From Streptomyces mobaraensis NBRC 13819 = DSM 40847 (lineage in GTDB: Bacteria; Actinomycetota; Actinomycetes; Streptomycetales; Streptomycetaceae): 64,000 nt of DNA. Numbering within the stretch: position 1 is the first letter of the stretch; every line of letters begins with the position of its first letter. The position numbers and the translations under genes are program-made. The stretch lies in contig NZ_CP072827.1 of NCBI RefSeq assembly GCF_017916255.1, positions 3,224,001 to 3,288,000 on the forward strand, read 5' to 3'. The notes beneath the pieces were generated by a model. It worked only from the letters and a program-made list of their open reading frames with translations, ran no database searches and was not told the DNA's origin. This document shows positions 15,508 through 26,176 of this stretch, piece after piece.

Positions 15508-17217
15508 TCACCCCAGCGGCTGGATCTCCGGCGCCCCCAGCCGCGCCGCGTCCGCCGTCCGGTCGTCGGGCTGGAGCTGGGACTCCCGCTCGGCCTCCAC
15601 CCGCTTCTCGTAGTGCGCGATCTCCTTCTCCACCTGCTCCGCGTCCCAGCCCAGCACGGGCGCCATCAGTTCGGCCGCCTCCCGGGCGCACCGCGTCCCC
15701 CGGTCGAAGGTCTCGATGGAGATCCGGGTACGCCGGGTGAGGACGTCGTCCAGATGCCGGGCGCCCTCGTGGGAGGCGGCGTAGACGACCTCGGCGCGCA
15801 GATAGTCCTCGGCGCCGCCGAGCGGCCGCCCGAGGGACGGGTCGGCGGTCACCAGGTCGAGGACCTCGCCGACCAGCGAGCCGTACCGGTTGAGCAGGTG
15901 CTCGACCCGGGCGACGTGCAGGCCCGTGCGCCGGGCGAGCTGCGCGCGGCCGTTCCACAGCGCCCGGTAGCCCTCGGCGCCGGCGAGCGGCACGTCCTCG
16001 GTGACGCAGTCGGCGACCTTCTGCGCGAGCCCGTGCACCGCCTCGTCCACCGCGTCCTTGGCCATCACCCGGTAGGTGGTGTACTTGCCGCCCGCCACCA
16101 CGACCAGCCCCGGCACGGGGTGCGCCACGGTGTGCTCACGGGAGAGCTTGCTCGTCGCGTCCGACTCCCCGGCCAGCAGCGGGCGCAGCCCGGCGTAGAC
16201 GCCTTGCACGTCGTCCCGGGTCAGGGGGACGGCGAGCACCGAGTTGACGTGTTCCAGCAGGTAGTCGATGTCGGCGCTGGACGCGGCGGGGTGGGCCTTG
16301 TCGAGGTCCCAGTCGGTGTCCGTGGTGCCGATGATCCAGTGGCGTCCCCAGGGGATGACGAAGAGGACGCTCTTCTCGGTGCGCAGGATGAGCCCGGTGG
16401 TGGAGTGGATGCGGTCCTTGGGGACCACGAGGTGGATGCCCTTGGACGCCCGGACGTGGAACTGCCCGCGCTCGGCGATCAGCTGCTGGGTGTCGTCCGT
16501 CCACACCCCGGTCGCGTTGACGACCTGCCGGGCCCGCACCTCGTACTCGCCGCCCTGCTCCAGGTCGCGCACCCGCGCCCCGACGACCCGTTCGCCCTCG
16601 CGCAGGAAGCCCACGACCCGCGCCCGGTTGGCGACGGCGGCGCCGTACGCGGCGGCGGTGCGCACCAGGGTGGTGACGTAACGGGCGTCGTCCATCTGGG
16701 CGTCGTAGTACTGGAGGGCACCGACCAGGGCGTCCTTGCGCAGGCAGGGCGCCACGCGCAGGGCGTGCTTGCGGGTGAGGTGCCGGTGGACGGGCAGCCC
16801 GCGGCCGTGGCCGGAGGAGACGGACATCGCGTCGTAGAGCGCCACGCCGGAGCCCGCGTAGAGCCGCTCCCAGCCGCGGTGCTGGAGGGGGTAGAGGAAC
16901 GGCACGGGCTTGACGAGGTGCGGGGCGAGCCGCTGGAGCAGCAGACCGCGCTCCTTCAGCGCCTCGCGGACGAGGGCGAAGTCGAGCATCTCCAGGTAGC
17001 GCAGGCCGCCGTGGATGAGCTTGCTGGACCGGCTGGAGGTGCCGGCGGCCCAGTCCCGGGCCTCGACGAGCCCGGTGGTCAGGCCGCGCGTGGCGGCGTC
17101 CAGCGCGGTGCCCGCGCCGACGACGCCGGCGCCGACCACCAGGATGTCGAGTTCCCGTTCCGCCATCCGGGCGAGCGCCTCACCGCGCTCGGCCGGCCCG
17201 AGTGTCGCTGTCCTCAC
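15508..17217 (-). CDS. glpD: Glycerol-3-phosphate dehydrogenase (FAD, respiratory)
   Basis: 569 residues, the usual GlpD length, from GTG 17217 with GGGAGG five bases upstream. The N-terminal FAD Rossmann motif VVGAGVVGAG (about 23-32) is followed by the family-typical SRSSKLIHGGLRYLE. The DAO-type core and C-terminal helical domain (DVPLAGAEGYRALW onwards) are complete. Oxidises sn-glycerol-3-phosphate to dihydroxyacetone phosphate at the membrane, feeding electrons to menaquinone. No glpF/glpK is adjacent, so it stands alone here. Long divergent region (422 bases) to the sugar dehydrogenase gene. Confidence 0.95.
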   Translation of the reverse strand: MRTATLGPAERGEALARMAERELDILVVGAGVVGAGTALDAATRGLTTGLVEARDWAAGTSSRSSKLIHGGLRYLEMLDFALVREALKERGLLLQRLAPHLVKPVPFLYPLQHRGWERLYAGSGVALYDAMSVSSGHGRGLPVHRHLTRKHALRVAPCLRKDALVGALQYYDAQMDDARYVTTLVRTAAAYGAAVANRARVVGFLREGERVVGARVRDLEQGGEYEVRARQVVNATGVWTDDTQQLIAERGQFHVRASKGIHLVVPKDRIHSTTGLILRTEKSVLFVIPWGRHWIIGTTDTDWDLDKAHPAASSADIDYLLEHVNSVLAVPLTRDDVQGVYAGLRPLLAGESDATSKLSREHTVAHPVPGLVVVAGGKYTTYRVMAKDAVDEAVHGLAQKVADCVTEDVPLAGAEGYRALWNGRAQLARRTGLHVARVEHLLNRYGSLVGEVLDLVTADPSLGRPLGGAEDYLRAEVVYAASHEGARHLDDVLTRRTRISIETFDRGTRCAREAAELMAPVLGWDAEQVEKEIAHYEKRVEAERESQLQPDDRTADAARLGAPEIQPLG

Positions 17218-17639
17218 CGCTGCCTCCCGCTGCCGCGTCCGCTGCGTGTGCCGTGTCCCTGCGGGTGCCCGCCGGTCGCCGTGCCGGGCACCACCGGGTC
17301 CGTACGCCGATCCGCACGCCGGTCGTGCGCCGGCCGGTCCATCCGTCCTGCGGCCGGTCCACCGGCGCCACCTCCGATGCTGCACCAGATCCGGCGACCC
17401 GGCTGTGCCGGATACCCACGGGGGCCCGACTCACCCCCCGTCACACCGACCCCTCGACCCGCTTCCCACCACGGCCGTGACACGCATGGCCGACACCCGG
17501 CGCGACAATGCCCGGAATATGTCGTATATCCCCTTAACCTGATCTACGACATCGCCTACGTCATCCGATATTCGGGGATCGGTCCGGCGTCCCCGCCCGC
17601 AGGACCCCACGGCTCCTCACCGGGAAGGACCGCTCGCAC
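17218..17639. other. Divergent intergenic region, glpD / sugar dehydrogenase
   Basis: 422 bases. The 17510-17580 part is AT-rich for this genome and contains the inverted repeat listed separately. The rest is GC-rich without a supported gene. Confidence 0.4.
17519..17552. promoter_or_regulatory. Inverted repeat in an AT-rich promoter region
   Basis: atgtcgta (17519-17526) and tacgacat (17545-17552) form a perfect 8-bp inverted repeat around an 18-nt AT-rich centre, about 90 bases upstream of the sugar dehydrogenase start. Could be an operator for this gene or for glpD. Confidence 0.35.
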
Positions 17640-18908
17640 ATGCCCGCAGATCTCGCCGTCATCGGCCTCGGCCACCTCGGCCTCCCACTCGCCCAGGCCG
17701 CCACCGCCGCCTCCCTGGTCACCATCGGCTACGACCCCGACCCGCACACCGTCGCCGAACTGCGCGCCGGCCGCCCGCCCGCCGAGGACGGCGGCACCCT
17801 GACCGCCGCCGAACTCCGCCGGATGCTCGCCGCCGGCTTCCGCGCCACGACGGAGGACGCCGAACTCGGCCGGGTGCGGACGGCCGTCATCTGCGCCCCC
17901 ACCCGGCTCGGCGAGAACCGGGCGCTGGACCTCGGGGCCGTCGAGGAGGCCGCCCGCGCCCTGGCGGCCCGGCTCCGGCCGCACACCACCGTCCTCCTGG
18001 AGTCCGCGGTCCACCCCGGCGCCACCGAGGACGTCGTACGCCCCCTGCTGGAAGCGGGCTCCGGCCTGCGCGCCGGCCGCGACTTCCACCTCGCCTACTG
18101 CCCCGGCCGCGCCGACCCCGGCAACCGGGACCGGAGCGTCGCCCGCGTCCCCAAGGTCGTCGGCGGCCTCACCCCCGCCTGCACCGAGGCCGCCGCCGCC
18201 TTCTACGGCCGCTTCTGCGAGAAGATCGTCCGCGCCCGCGGGCCCCGCGAGGCCGAGACCGTCCGCATGTGGGAGACCAACTACCGGCACGTCAACATCG
18301 CGTTCGCCAACGAGATGGCCGTCTTCTGCCACGACATCGGCGTCGACCTCTGGGACGTCGTCCGCTGCGCCGAGACCAAACCCTTCGGCTTCCAGGCATT
18401 CCGCCCCGGCCCCGGCGTCGGCGGCCACGGCACCCCCGTCGACCCCAACTACCTCTCCTACCAAGGCCGCAGCCTCGGCTACCCGCTCCGCATGGTCGAG
18501 CTGGCGCAGGAGGTCAACGGCCGCATGCCGCGCTACATCACCCAGCGCTGCGCCGCCCTCCTCAACGAACACGGCAAGTCCGCCCGCGGCGCCCGCGTCC
18601 TCCTCCTCGGCGTCGGCTACAAGGCCGACATCGGCGACCAGGAGGGCTCCCCCGCCCGCGAGATCGCCTGCCGCCTGATGGAACTCGGCGCGCAGATCGG
18701 CTTCCACGACCCGTACGTGCCGCAGTGGCGCGTCATGAACCGGCCGGTGCCGCGGGTGGACTGCCTGTACGAGGCGGCGGCCGCGGCCGACCTCACGGTG
18801 CTCCTCCAGCACCACCGGACATACGACTTGCAGGGCCTGGCCGTGAAGGCACAGCTCCTGCTGGACACCCGGGGGGCGAGCCCGGCGGGGGCGGCGCACC
18901 GGTTGTGA
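17640..18908 (+). CDS. UDP-glucose/GDP-mannose dehydrogenase-family protein lacking the catalytic Cys
   Basis: 422 residues. Rossmann motif VIGLGHLGLPLAQA at 7-20, the dimer helix around ETNYRHVNIAFANEMAVF (212-229), and the C-terminal NAD/sugar domain LLLGVGYKADIGDQEGSPA. In the active-site loop GPGVGGHGTPVDPNY (257-271) the nucleophilic Cys of the family (HCxPxD) is replaced by Gly264, and the conserved Lys/Asn of the preceding helix are also altered (VRMWETN). By these residues it should not perform the normal four-electron oxidation to a uronic acid. It may do another reaction or have a regulatory role. No sugar-pathway genes are adjacent. ATG 17640, start region matches homologues I remember. 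Confidence 0.85.
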   Translation: MPADLAVIGLGHLGLPLAQAATAASLVTIGYDPDPHTVAELRAGRPPAEDGGTLTAAELRRMLAAGFRATTEDAELGRVRTAVICAPTRLGENRALDLGAVEEAARALAARLRPHTTVLLESAVHPGATEDVVRPLLEAGSGLRAGRDFHLAYCPGRADPGNRDRSVARVPKVVGGLTPACTEAAAAFYGRFCEKIVRARGPREAETVRMWETNYRHVNIAFANEMAVFCHDIGVDLWDVVRCAETKPFGFQAFRPGPGVGGHGTPVDPNYLSYQGRSLGYPLRMVELAQEVNGRMPRYITQRCAALLNEHGKSARGARVLLLGVGYKADIGDQEGSPAREIACRLMELGAQIGFHDPYVPQWRVMNRPVPRVDCLYEAAAAADLTVLLQHHRTYDLQGLAVKAQLLLDTRGASPAGAAHRL

Positions 18909-18912
18909 GGGC

Positions 18913-19105
18913 GCCCCTGTCCCGCCCCTTCGCCGCTTCCTGGGGCTGCGCCCCAGACCCCGCTTGTCGCGGCTTCGCCGCTCGTCCTCAAACGCCGGAC
19001 GGGCTATATCAGCCCGTCCGGCGTTTGAGGACAACCGCGCGAAGCGTGGTTTCGGGGGTGCGGGGGCTTGCCCCCGCAAGAAACGGTGAAAGGGCGGGGC
19101 TGGGG
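18913..19105. repeat. Dispersed GC-rich inverted repeat, copy A (complete)
   Basis: Two arms of about 95 bases meet at 19004 around agcccgtccggcgtttgag and its complement; each arm also holds small hairpins (ctggggctgcgccccag, cgggggcttgcccccg) and ends in a block like aaacggtgaaagggcgggg. It lies between convergent genes and likely ends transcription both ways. Three further copies occur in the window (49966-50105, 54345-54439, 59910-60109). Confidence 0.85.
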
Positions 19106-20254
19106 CTACAACCGCCCGCTCGCGGGCAGCCGCGGCTGCGCGTCGAGCAACGTCCGCAACTTGGCGAAATCCTCGACACACCGCCCGGTTCCGACCGCCA
19201 CACAATCCAGCGGCTCGTCAGCGACCAACACCGGAATATCCAACTCCCGACTCAACCGCACATCCAGCCCCCGCAGCAACGCACCCCCACCCGTCAACAC
19301 GATCCCCCGATCCATGATGTCCCCGGACAACTCCGGCGGCGTCTCGTCCAGCGTCTGCCGCACCGCCATCACGATCGCGTCCACCGGCTCGCTCAGCGCG
19401 TGCCGGATCTCGTCGGCGGTCAGCGACAGCGTCTTCGGCAGGCCGCTGACCTGGTCCCGCCCCCGGATGGAGAACCGGTCGGGCGGCAGCAGCCCCTGCG
19501 TCTCCTCGGGGTCCCCACCCCCGTCCGCCTCCGGATGCTTCTCCAACTGCCGTGCCACGGCCGCGAGTCCGGCCGCCGTCCACTTCCCGGTGGGCGCCGC
19601 GGAGCCGATGCTCAGCTTGATCTCCTCGGCGGTGCGCTCACCGATGGCGAGCGCGTACTCCTTCTTCACGTAGGAGATGATCGCCGCGTCCATCGCGTCG
19701 CCCGCCGTCCGCACGGACCGCGCGGTGACGATGCCGCCGAGGGAGATCACGGCGACCTCCGTCGTACCGCCGCCGATGTCGACGACCATGCAGCCGGTGG
19801 GCTCGCTGACCGGAAGCCCCGCGCCGATCGCCGCCGCCATGGGCTCCTCGACGAGGTGCACGGCGCGCGCACCGGCCTGCGAGGCGGCCTCGATGACGGC
19901 CCGCCGCTCCACGCCCGTGATGCCCGAGGGCACGCACACCACGACCCGTGGCCGGGAGAACCGCCGGTTGCCGGTGACCTTCTTGATGAAGTGCCGCAGC
20001 ATCCGCTCGGCTATCTCGAAGTCGGCTATGACGCCGTCGCGCATCGGGCGGATGGCCACGATGTTCGAAGGGGTGCGCCCGATGGTCTCCTTGGCCTCGG
20101 AACCCACGGACAGCACACTGCCGTCATCAGCGTTGACGGCCACGACCGAGGGCTCGTTGAGCACCACTCCCTTCCCCCGCACGTACACCAGCGTGTTGGC
20201 GGTGCCGAGGTCGATGCCCATGTCCCTGCCGCTGAACGACTTACTTTGCGCCAT
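19106..20254 (-). CDS. mbl: MreB/Mbl-family actin-like protein with an insertion
   Basis: 382 residues. Actin/HSP70-type phosphate loops [15 protein letters not shown] (13-27) and [18 protein letters not shown] (157-174), plus the adenosine motif [13 protein letters not shown], place it with MreB/Mbl. Compared with MreB it has a unique insertion of about 40 residues (219-262, from [10 protein letters not shown] to LPPDR) before the conserved [12 protein letters not shown]. Streptomyces have mreB and mbl-type genes that act in spore wall synthesis; which paralogue this is cannot be settled here, so the symbol is tentative. Start ATG 20254. It overlaps the repeat at its 3' edge and is followed by convergent transcription. 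Confidence 0.85.
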   Translation of the reverse strand: MAQSKSFSGRDMGIDLGTANTLVYVRGKGVVLNEPSVVAVNADDGSVLSVGSEAKETIGRTPSNIVAIRPMRDGVIADFEIAERMLRHFIKKVTGNRRFSRPRVVVCVPSGITGVERRAVIEAASQAGARAVHLVEEPMAAAIGAGLPVSEPTGCMVVDIGGGTTEVAVISLGGIVTARSVRTAGDAMDAAIISYVKKEYALAIGERTAEEIKLSIGSAAPTGKWTAAGLAAVARQLEKHPEADGGGDPEETQGLLPPDRFSIRGRDQVSGLPKTLSLTADEIRHALSEPVDAIVMAVRQTLDETPPELSGDIMDRGIVLTGGGALLRGLDVRLSRELDIPVLVADEPLDCVAVGTGRCVEDFAKLRTLLDAQPRLPASGRL

Positions 20255-20322
20255 AAGTCGCCAGTATTCACCATCCCCGAACCTTTATACGGAGTTGACG
20301 ACGGAGACCGGCCTCTCCGGAC

Positions 20323-20364
20323 ACGCCACGGGCCCGGCCACCAAGGTGACCGGGCCCGTGGCGT
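20323..20364. terminator. Hairpin terminator after the guaB-related gene
   Basis: 19-bp stem with one G-T wobble: 20323-20341 (acgccacgggcccggccac) and 20346-20364, loop caag, located 12 bases beyond the stop of the minus-strand gene at 20376. Confidence 0.8.
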
Positions 20365-20375
20365 CCGACGAAACG

Positions 20376-21503
20376 TCAGCGGTTGTCGTGCTGCGACGGC
20401 GCGACCGTCACCTCGACCCGCTGGAACTCCTTGAGCTCGCTGTAGCCCGTGGTCGCCATCGCGCGGCGCAGCGCGCCGAAGAAGTTCATCGACCCGTCGG
20501 GGGTGTGCGAGGGGCCGAGGAGGATCTCCTCGGTGGTGCCGACGGCGCCCAGGTTCATCCGCTTGCCGCGCGGCACGTCCTCGTGGACGGCCTCCATGCC
20601 CCAGTGGTGGCCGCGGCCCGGCGCGTCGGTGGCGCGGGCCAGCGGGGAGCCCATCATCACGGCGTCGGCGCCGCAGGCGATGGCCTTGGGCAGGTCGCCG
20701 GACCAGCCCACGCCGCCGTCGGCGATGACGTGCACGTAACGGCCGCCGGACTCGTCCATGTAGTCGCGGCGGGCGGCGGCCACGTCGGCGACCGCGGTCG
20801 CCATCGGGACCTGGATGCCCAGCACGTTGCGGGTGGTGTGCGCGGCGCCGCCGCCGAAGCCGACGAGGACGCCCGCCGCGCCGGTGCGCATCAGGTGCAG
20901 GGCGGCGGTGTACGTGGCGCAGCCGCCGACGATCACCGGCACGTCGAGCTCGTAGATGAACTGCTTGAGGTTCAGCGGCTCGGCGGCGCCGGAGACGTGC
21001 TCGGCGGAGACGGTGGTGCCGCGGATGACGAAGATGTCCACACCGGCGTCGACGACGGCCTTGGAGAACTGCGCGGTGCGCTGCGGGGAGAGCGCGGCGG
21101 CGGTCACGACACCGGAGTCGCGGACCTCCTTGATGCGCTGCCCGATCAGCTCCTCCTTGATCGGCGCGGCGTAGATCTCCTGCATCCGCTTGGTGGCGGC
21201 GTGCTCGTCCAGCTCGGCGATCTCCGCCAGCAGCGGCTCCGGGTCCTCGTACCGGGTCCACAGGCCCTCGAGGTTGAGCACGCCGAGGCCGCCCAGCTCA
21301 CCGATGCGGATGGCCGTCTCGGGGGAGACGACGGAGTCCATCGGCGCGGCCAGGAACGGCAGCTCGAAACGGTAGGCGTCGATCTGCCAGGCGATCGAGA
21401 CCTCCTTCGGGTCACGGGTGCGCCGGCTGGGGACGACGGCGATGTCGTCGAACGCGTACGCCCGGCGTCCGCGCTTGCCGCGCCCGATCTCGATCTCAGT
21501 CAC
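20376..21503 (-). CDS. guaB3: GuaB3-type IMP dehydrogenase-related protein
   Basis: 375 residues, the typical length of GuaB3. TIM-barrel signatures are present (FLAAPMDSVVSPETA, VHVIADGGVGWSGDLPKAI), but there are no CBS domains. At the position of the catalytic-Cys loop of IMP dehydrogenase (GSICTTR) it reads GGGAAHTTRNVLG, without Cys. Family members of this type occur throughout actinobacteria next to guaB; their reaction was long unclear and they may act as IMP- or GMP-handling enzymes. Same direction as guaB, 156 bases downstream of it and separated from it by a strong hairpin. Confidence 0.9.
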   Translation of the reverse strand: MTEIEIGRGKRGRRAYAFDDIAVVPSRRTRDPKEVSIAWQIDAYRFELPFLAAPMDSVVSPETAIRIGELGGLGVLNLEGLWTRYEDPEPLLAEIAELDEHAATKRMQEIYAAPIKEELIGQRIKEVRDSGVVTAAALSPQRTAQFSKAVVDAGVDIFVIRGTTVSAEHVSGAAEPLNLKQFIYELDVPVIVGGCATYTAALHLMRTGAAGVLVGFGGGAAHTTRNVLGIQVPMATAVADVAAARRDYMDESGGRYVHVIADGGVGWSGDLPKAIACGADAVMMGSPLARATDAPGRGHHWGMEAVHEDVPRGKRMNLGAVGTTEEILLGPSHTPDGSMNFFGALRRAMATTGYSELKEFQRVEVTVAPSQHDNR

Positions 21504-21614
21504 GTGTGTGGCCTTTCCTTCTACGTCTGCCGCACTCCAGTATCACCGACGCGCGCCACTCGGCCCGTCCGGTGTCCGGGGGGCGCTGGGAGCGCCGTCC
21601 CCGCGGGAAACGGG

Positions 21615-21653
21615 AAGGGGGCGGGGCGGGGAGAAACCCCGCCCCGCCCCCTT
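21615..21653 (-). terminator. guaB terminator
   Basis: Perfect 17-bp stem aagggggcggggcgggg (21615-21631) / ccccgccccgccccctt (21637-21653), loop agaaa, directly after the guaB stop at 21660. Confidence 0.85.
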
Positions 21654-21659
21654 ACGGGA

Positions 21660-23318
<1,659 letters not shown>

Positions 23319-23359
23319 TCACTTGGACGTTCCCACCAAGACCTGCCGAGCGGATGTGC

Positions 23360-24046
23360 TCACTGTTCGGCGAGCGCCCGCAGCCTGCTCAGCGCCCGGT
23401 GCTGGGCGACCCGCACCGCGCCCGGCGACATGCCCAGCATCTGCCCCGTCTCCTCCGCGGTCAGCCCCACGGCGACCCGGAGCAGCACCAGCTCGCGCTG
23501 GTTCTCCGGGAGGTTGGCGAGCAGCTTCTTGGCCCACTCCGCGTCGCTGCTGAGCAGCGCCCGCTCCTCGGGGCCGAGGGAGTCGTCGGGCTGCTCGGGC
23601 ATCTCGTCGGAGGGGACGGCCGTGCTGCCGGGGTGGCGCATGGCGGCCCGTTGGAGGTCGGCGACCTTGTGGGCGGCGATGGCCACGACGAACGCCTCGA
23701 AGGGCCGGCCGGTGTCCCGGTAGCGGGGCAGCGCGCAGAGCACGGCGAGGCAGACCTCCTGGGCGAGGTCGTCCACGAAGTGCCGGGCGTCGCCGGGCAG
23801 CCGCGACAGCCGGGTGCGGCAGTAGCGCAGCGCCAGCGGGTGCACCAGGGCGAGCAGGTCGTGGGTGGCGCGCCGGTCGCCCTCGACGGCCCGGGTGACG
23901 AGGGCGCCGATCTCGCCCGGCCCCGTCGCCGCGCCGGCGGGCGCCCCCGAGGGTGCGCCGGTGGCCGGGCCCGCGCCGGGGCCCGTCGAGGGGGCTGCGG
24001 CCGGACCCGTGGCGAGGAGCGGCCCCGGGGTCTCGTCGTCGCGCAT
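23360..24046 (-). CDS. shbA: ECF-type RNA polymerase sigma factor (ShbA-like)
   Basis: 228 residues. After a Pro/Ala/Gly-rich N-terminus the sigma domains are clear: region 2 ([42 protein letters not shown]) and region 4 ([45 protein letters not shown]). In Streptomyces the sigma gene next to guaB and bldM is, as far as I recall, ShbA, which drives transcription of the principal sigma gene hrdB; the assignment rests on position and domain layout. Start ATG 24046 is tentative; GTG 24079, with GAAGGCGGTGCC upstream, would add 11 residues. Confidence 0.8.
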   Translation of the reverse strand: MRDDETPGPLLATGPAAAPSTGPGAGPATGAPSGAPAGAATGPGEIGALVTRAVEGDRRATHDLLALVHPLALRYCRTRLSRLPGDARHFVDDLAQEVCLAVLCALPRYRDTGRPFEAFVVAIAAHKVADLQRAAMRHPGSTAVPSDEMPEQPDDSLGPEERALLSSDAEWAKKLLANLPENQRELVLLRVAVGLTAEETGQMLGMSPGAVRVAQHRALSRLRALAEQ

Positions 24047-24529
24047 CGGTCCATGGTGCCTGGGTGTCCGACGATCCACGGCACCGCCTTCATAGTTGTG
24101 CGTCGAACCGTTACGCGTCGGTGTCCTCGCACTCACGTCTCGCGTCGCCCCCTTCCGGGTATACCCGCCCCGCGCCCACGACTCCGCCGATAGCTTGGGC
24201 CCGTGCCGTATGACGTCCGGCCGTACGACAACGGGCTGCGCCTGTCCGTCATGAGGTCTCTTCTGGCCGAGCGAGAAGAGCCGGCCTCTGGCGGGGAGGA
24301 GTCACACCTCAAGGATGCGGCATCCGTCGGGCTTTCGGCGCCGGGCGTCGGCGCCGCGGGGTCGCCGTGCGCGTCACCCGGCACCGCGCCGGTCCCGGGA
24401 CGTCCCGGCCGCGCGGGATCCGTCCGGCCCCTACGGCGCGTCCGGCGACGGCCCTGCCGACACCGGCCGTCGTCGCCCGAGGTGTGACCACGCGCCGCGA
24501 CCGCGCGGCGCCGCGTACCCGCTCCGCCG
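24047..24529. other. Intergenic region between the sigma gene and bldM
   Basis: About 480 bases upstream of the sigma gene and downstream of bldM (both minus strand). A plus-strand frame at 24203-24487 (94 codons, GTG start) begins plausibly ([20 protein letters not shown]) but decays into Arg/Pro-rich sequence and has no ribosome site, so I do not call it. The promoter of the sigma gene should lie at 24080-24200. Confidence 0.4.
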
Positions 24530-25141
24530 CTAGCGGACCAGGCCCCAGCGGAAGCCGAGCGCCACGGCGTGCGCCCGGTCGGAGGCGCCCAGCTTCTTGA
24601 ACAGCCGCCGGGCGTGCGTCTTCACCGTGTCCTCGGAGAGGAAGAGCTCGCGGCCGATCTCGGCGTTGGACCGTCCGTGGCTCATGCCCTCCAGCACCTG
24701 GATCTCGCGTGCGGTGAGGGTGGGCGCCGCGCCCATCTCGGCCGAGCGCAGCCGCCGGGGGGCGAGCCGCCAGGTGGGGTCGGCGAGCGCCTGGGTCACC
24801 GTGGCGCGCAACTCGGCGCGCGAGGCGTCCTTGTGCAGATAGCCGCGGGCTCCGGCGGCGACCGCGAGCGCCACCCCGTCCAGGTCCTCGGCGACCGTGA
24901 GCATGATGATGCGGGCGCCGGGGTCGGCGGAGAGCAGCCGGCGCACGGTCTCGACGCCGCCCAGACCGGGCATGCGTACGTCCATCAGAATGAGGTCCGA
25001 ACGATCGGCGCCCCAGCGGCGGAGGACTTCCTCGCCGTTGGCCGCCGTCGTCACGCGCTCGACGCCGGGCACGGTCGCCACCGCACGCCGGAGCGCCTCT
25101 CGGGCAAGCGGGGAGTCGTCGCAGACGAGGACGGATGTCAT
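24530..25141 (-). CDS. bldM: BldM, atypical response regulator (sporulation)
   Basis: 203 residues. Receiver domain residues 1-120 with Asp54 in ILMDVRMPG; LuxR-type helix-turn-helix at 139-200 (LTAREIQVLEGMSHGRSNAEIGREL, EDTVKTHARRLFKKLGASDR). Sequence and neighbours (whiD divergent, sigma gene and guaB on the other side) identify BldM, which in Streptomyces controls aerial hyphae and early sporulation genes, partly as a heterodimer with WhiI. The upstream DNA carries a textbook sigma-BldN promoter (25295-25322), matching known control. Start ATG 25141 with GGAGG upstream. Confidence 0.97.
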   Translation of the reverse strand: MTSVLVCDDSPLAREALRRAVATVPGVERVTTAANGEEVLRRWGADRSDLILMDVRMPGLGGVETVRRLLSADPGARIIMLTVAEDLDGVALAVAAGARGYLHKDASRAELRATVTQALADPTWRLAPRRLRSAEMGAAPTLTAREIQVLEGMSHGRSNAEIGRELFLSEDTVKTHARRLFKKLGASDRAHAVALGFRWGLVR

Positions 25142-25585
25142 GGCCGTCCTCCGCAGCTGATGCGCGTCACCTTGAGCCTCCAGGCTGGTACTGATCGTCA
25201 CCTGCGCGATTGGCGAGACACCTGCTGAGCAGACCGCCGCGGACCATCTCGGACACCTGCCCGACCGCTGCATTCGCCAACCGCCTCCGCACTCTCAACG
25301 ACGGTCACCCGAAAGAGTTACGGGCTTGGTCGGCCACGTTCGGCACTCTACGTGAGGGCCCGGATACGGAGCAGGGCGCACGGGGGGCGCTCGTCAGATC
25401 GTTCGAGTCGTGCCCCATTTGCCCGCTTGGAGCCGTTTTTCTTCACATTCGCGGACAACTGTGGCTAGATTCGCAATGAGTCATATTTTCATCTGCTCAT
25501 AGGGATCCTGACGGGCCCGCCGGTACCACCGCGGTCCCACCACCGTCGCATCGATGCGCTTCGATCCGTTTCGAGGGGACACGCA
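25142..25585. other. bldM/whiD divergent promoter region
   Basis: 444 bases. Apart from the sigma-BldN promoter of bldM, the 25430-25500 part is strikingly AT-rich (gccgtttttcttcacattc, gagtcatattttcatctgct) and probably holds the whiD promoter. No gene seen. Confidence 0.6.
25295..25322 (-). promoter_or_regulatory. Sigma-BldN-type promoter of bldM
   Basis: On the minus strand CGTAAC (25322-25317), a 16-base spacer and CGTTGA (25300-25295) match exactly the published sigma-BldN consensus (CGTAAC-N16-CGTTGA). This puts transcription start near 25288 and a leader of about 147 bases before bldM. Confidence 0.9.
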
Positions 25586-25906
25586 ATGGCAGATTTCTCC
25601 CGGCTCCCCGGCCCCAACGCCGACCTGTGGGACTGGCAGCTGCTGGCCGCCTGTCGCGGCGTCGACAGCTCGCTGTTCTTCCACCCGGAGGGCGAGCGCG
25701 GCGCCGCCCGCAGCGCCCGCGAGACCTCGGCGAAAGAGGTTTGCATGCGCTGTCCGGTACGCGCGGAGTGCGCGGCGCACGCGCTGGCGGTCCGGGAACC
25801 CTACGGGGTGTGGGGCGGACTCACCGAGGACGAACGCGAGGAGCTCATGGGCCGGGCGCGACAGCGGCCGGTGCCGACGGGCGGCACGAGCCCGATGAGC
25901 GCCTGA
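25586..25906 (+). CDS. whiD: WhiD, WhiB-family iron-sulfur regulator
   Basis: 106 residues. Four Cys that bind a [4Fe-4S] cluster: C23 (ACRG), C53 and C56 (CMRC), C62, followed by the family turn GVWGG (74-78) and the C-terminal helix TEDEREELMGRA. Divergent from bldM as in other Streptomyces, with the leader MADFSRLPGPNADLWDWQLL that I recognise as WhiD. It is required for spore maturation. ATG 25586 has GAGGGG upstream. Expression probably starts from the AT-rich stretch around 25435-25500. Confidence 0.97.
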   Translation: MADFSRLPGPNADLWDWQLLAACRGVDSSLFFHPEGERGAARSARETSAKEVCMRCPVRAECAAHALAVREPYGVWGGLTEDEREELMGRARQRPVPTGGTSPMSA

Positions 25907-25908
25907 AG

Positions 25909-25937
25909 CGCCCGGGCCCCCGAGCGGGCCCCGGGCG
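25909..25937 (+). terminator. Hairpin after whiD
   Basis: cgcccgggccc (25909-25919) pairs with gggccccgggcg (25926-25937) with a one-base bulge, directly after the whiD stop. Confidence 0.5.
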
Positions 25938-26176
25938 GCCGAGCGGACACCCTCTGGAACCACCGGGTCCTCCGGGCCCCCAGCCCGGTCACGCAGCGTG
26001 TCCGGCTGCGGGGGCGCCCGCGGCCGGAAACCGCGCCCCGCGCGGCTCGTCCCCCACGCCGGACGGCTGAACCGCGCGCCCACGCCCGCCGCCCGGCCGT
26101 CCGTGGGCGAGGACGAGCGGCCGGGCCGCGCCACCGGGGCCCGGGCCGAACCCCGGACCGCGGCCGCGGGACGCGC

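Noticed and set aside
24203..24487. 94-codon frame between bldM and the sigma gene
   Set aside because: Begins plausibly but has no ribosome site and turns Arg/Pro-rich; not conserved in my memory of this locus.
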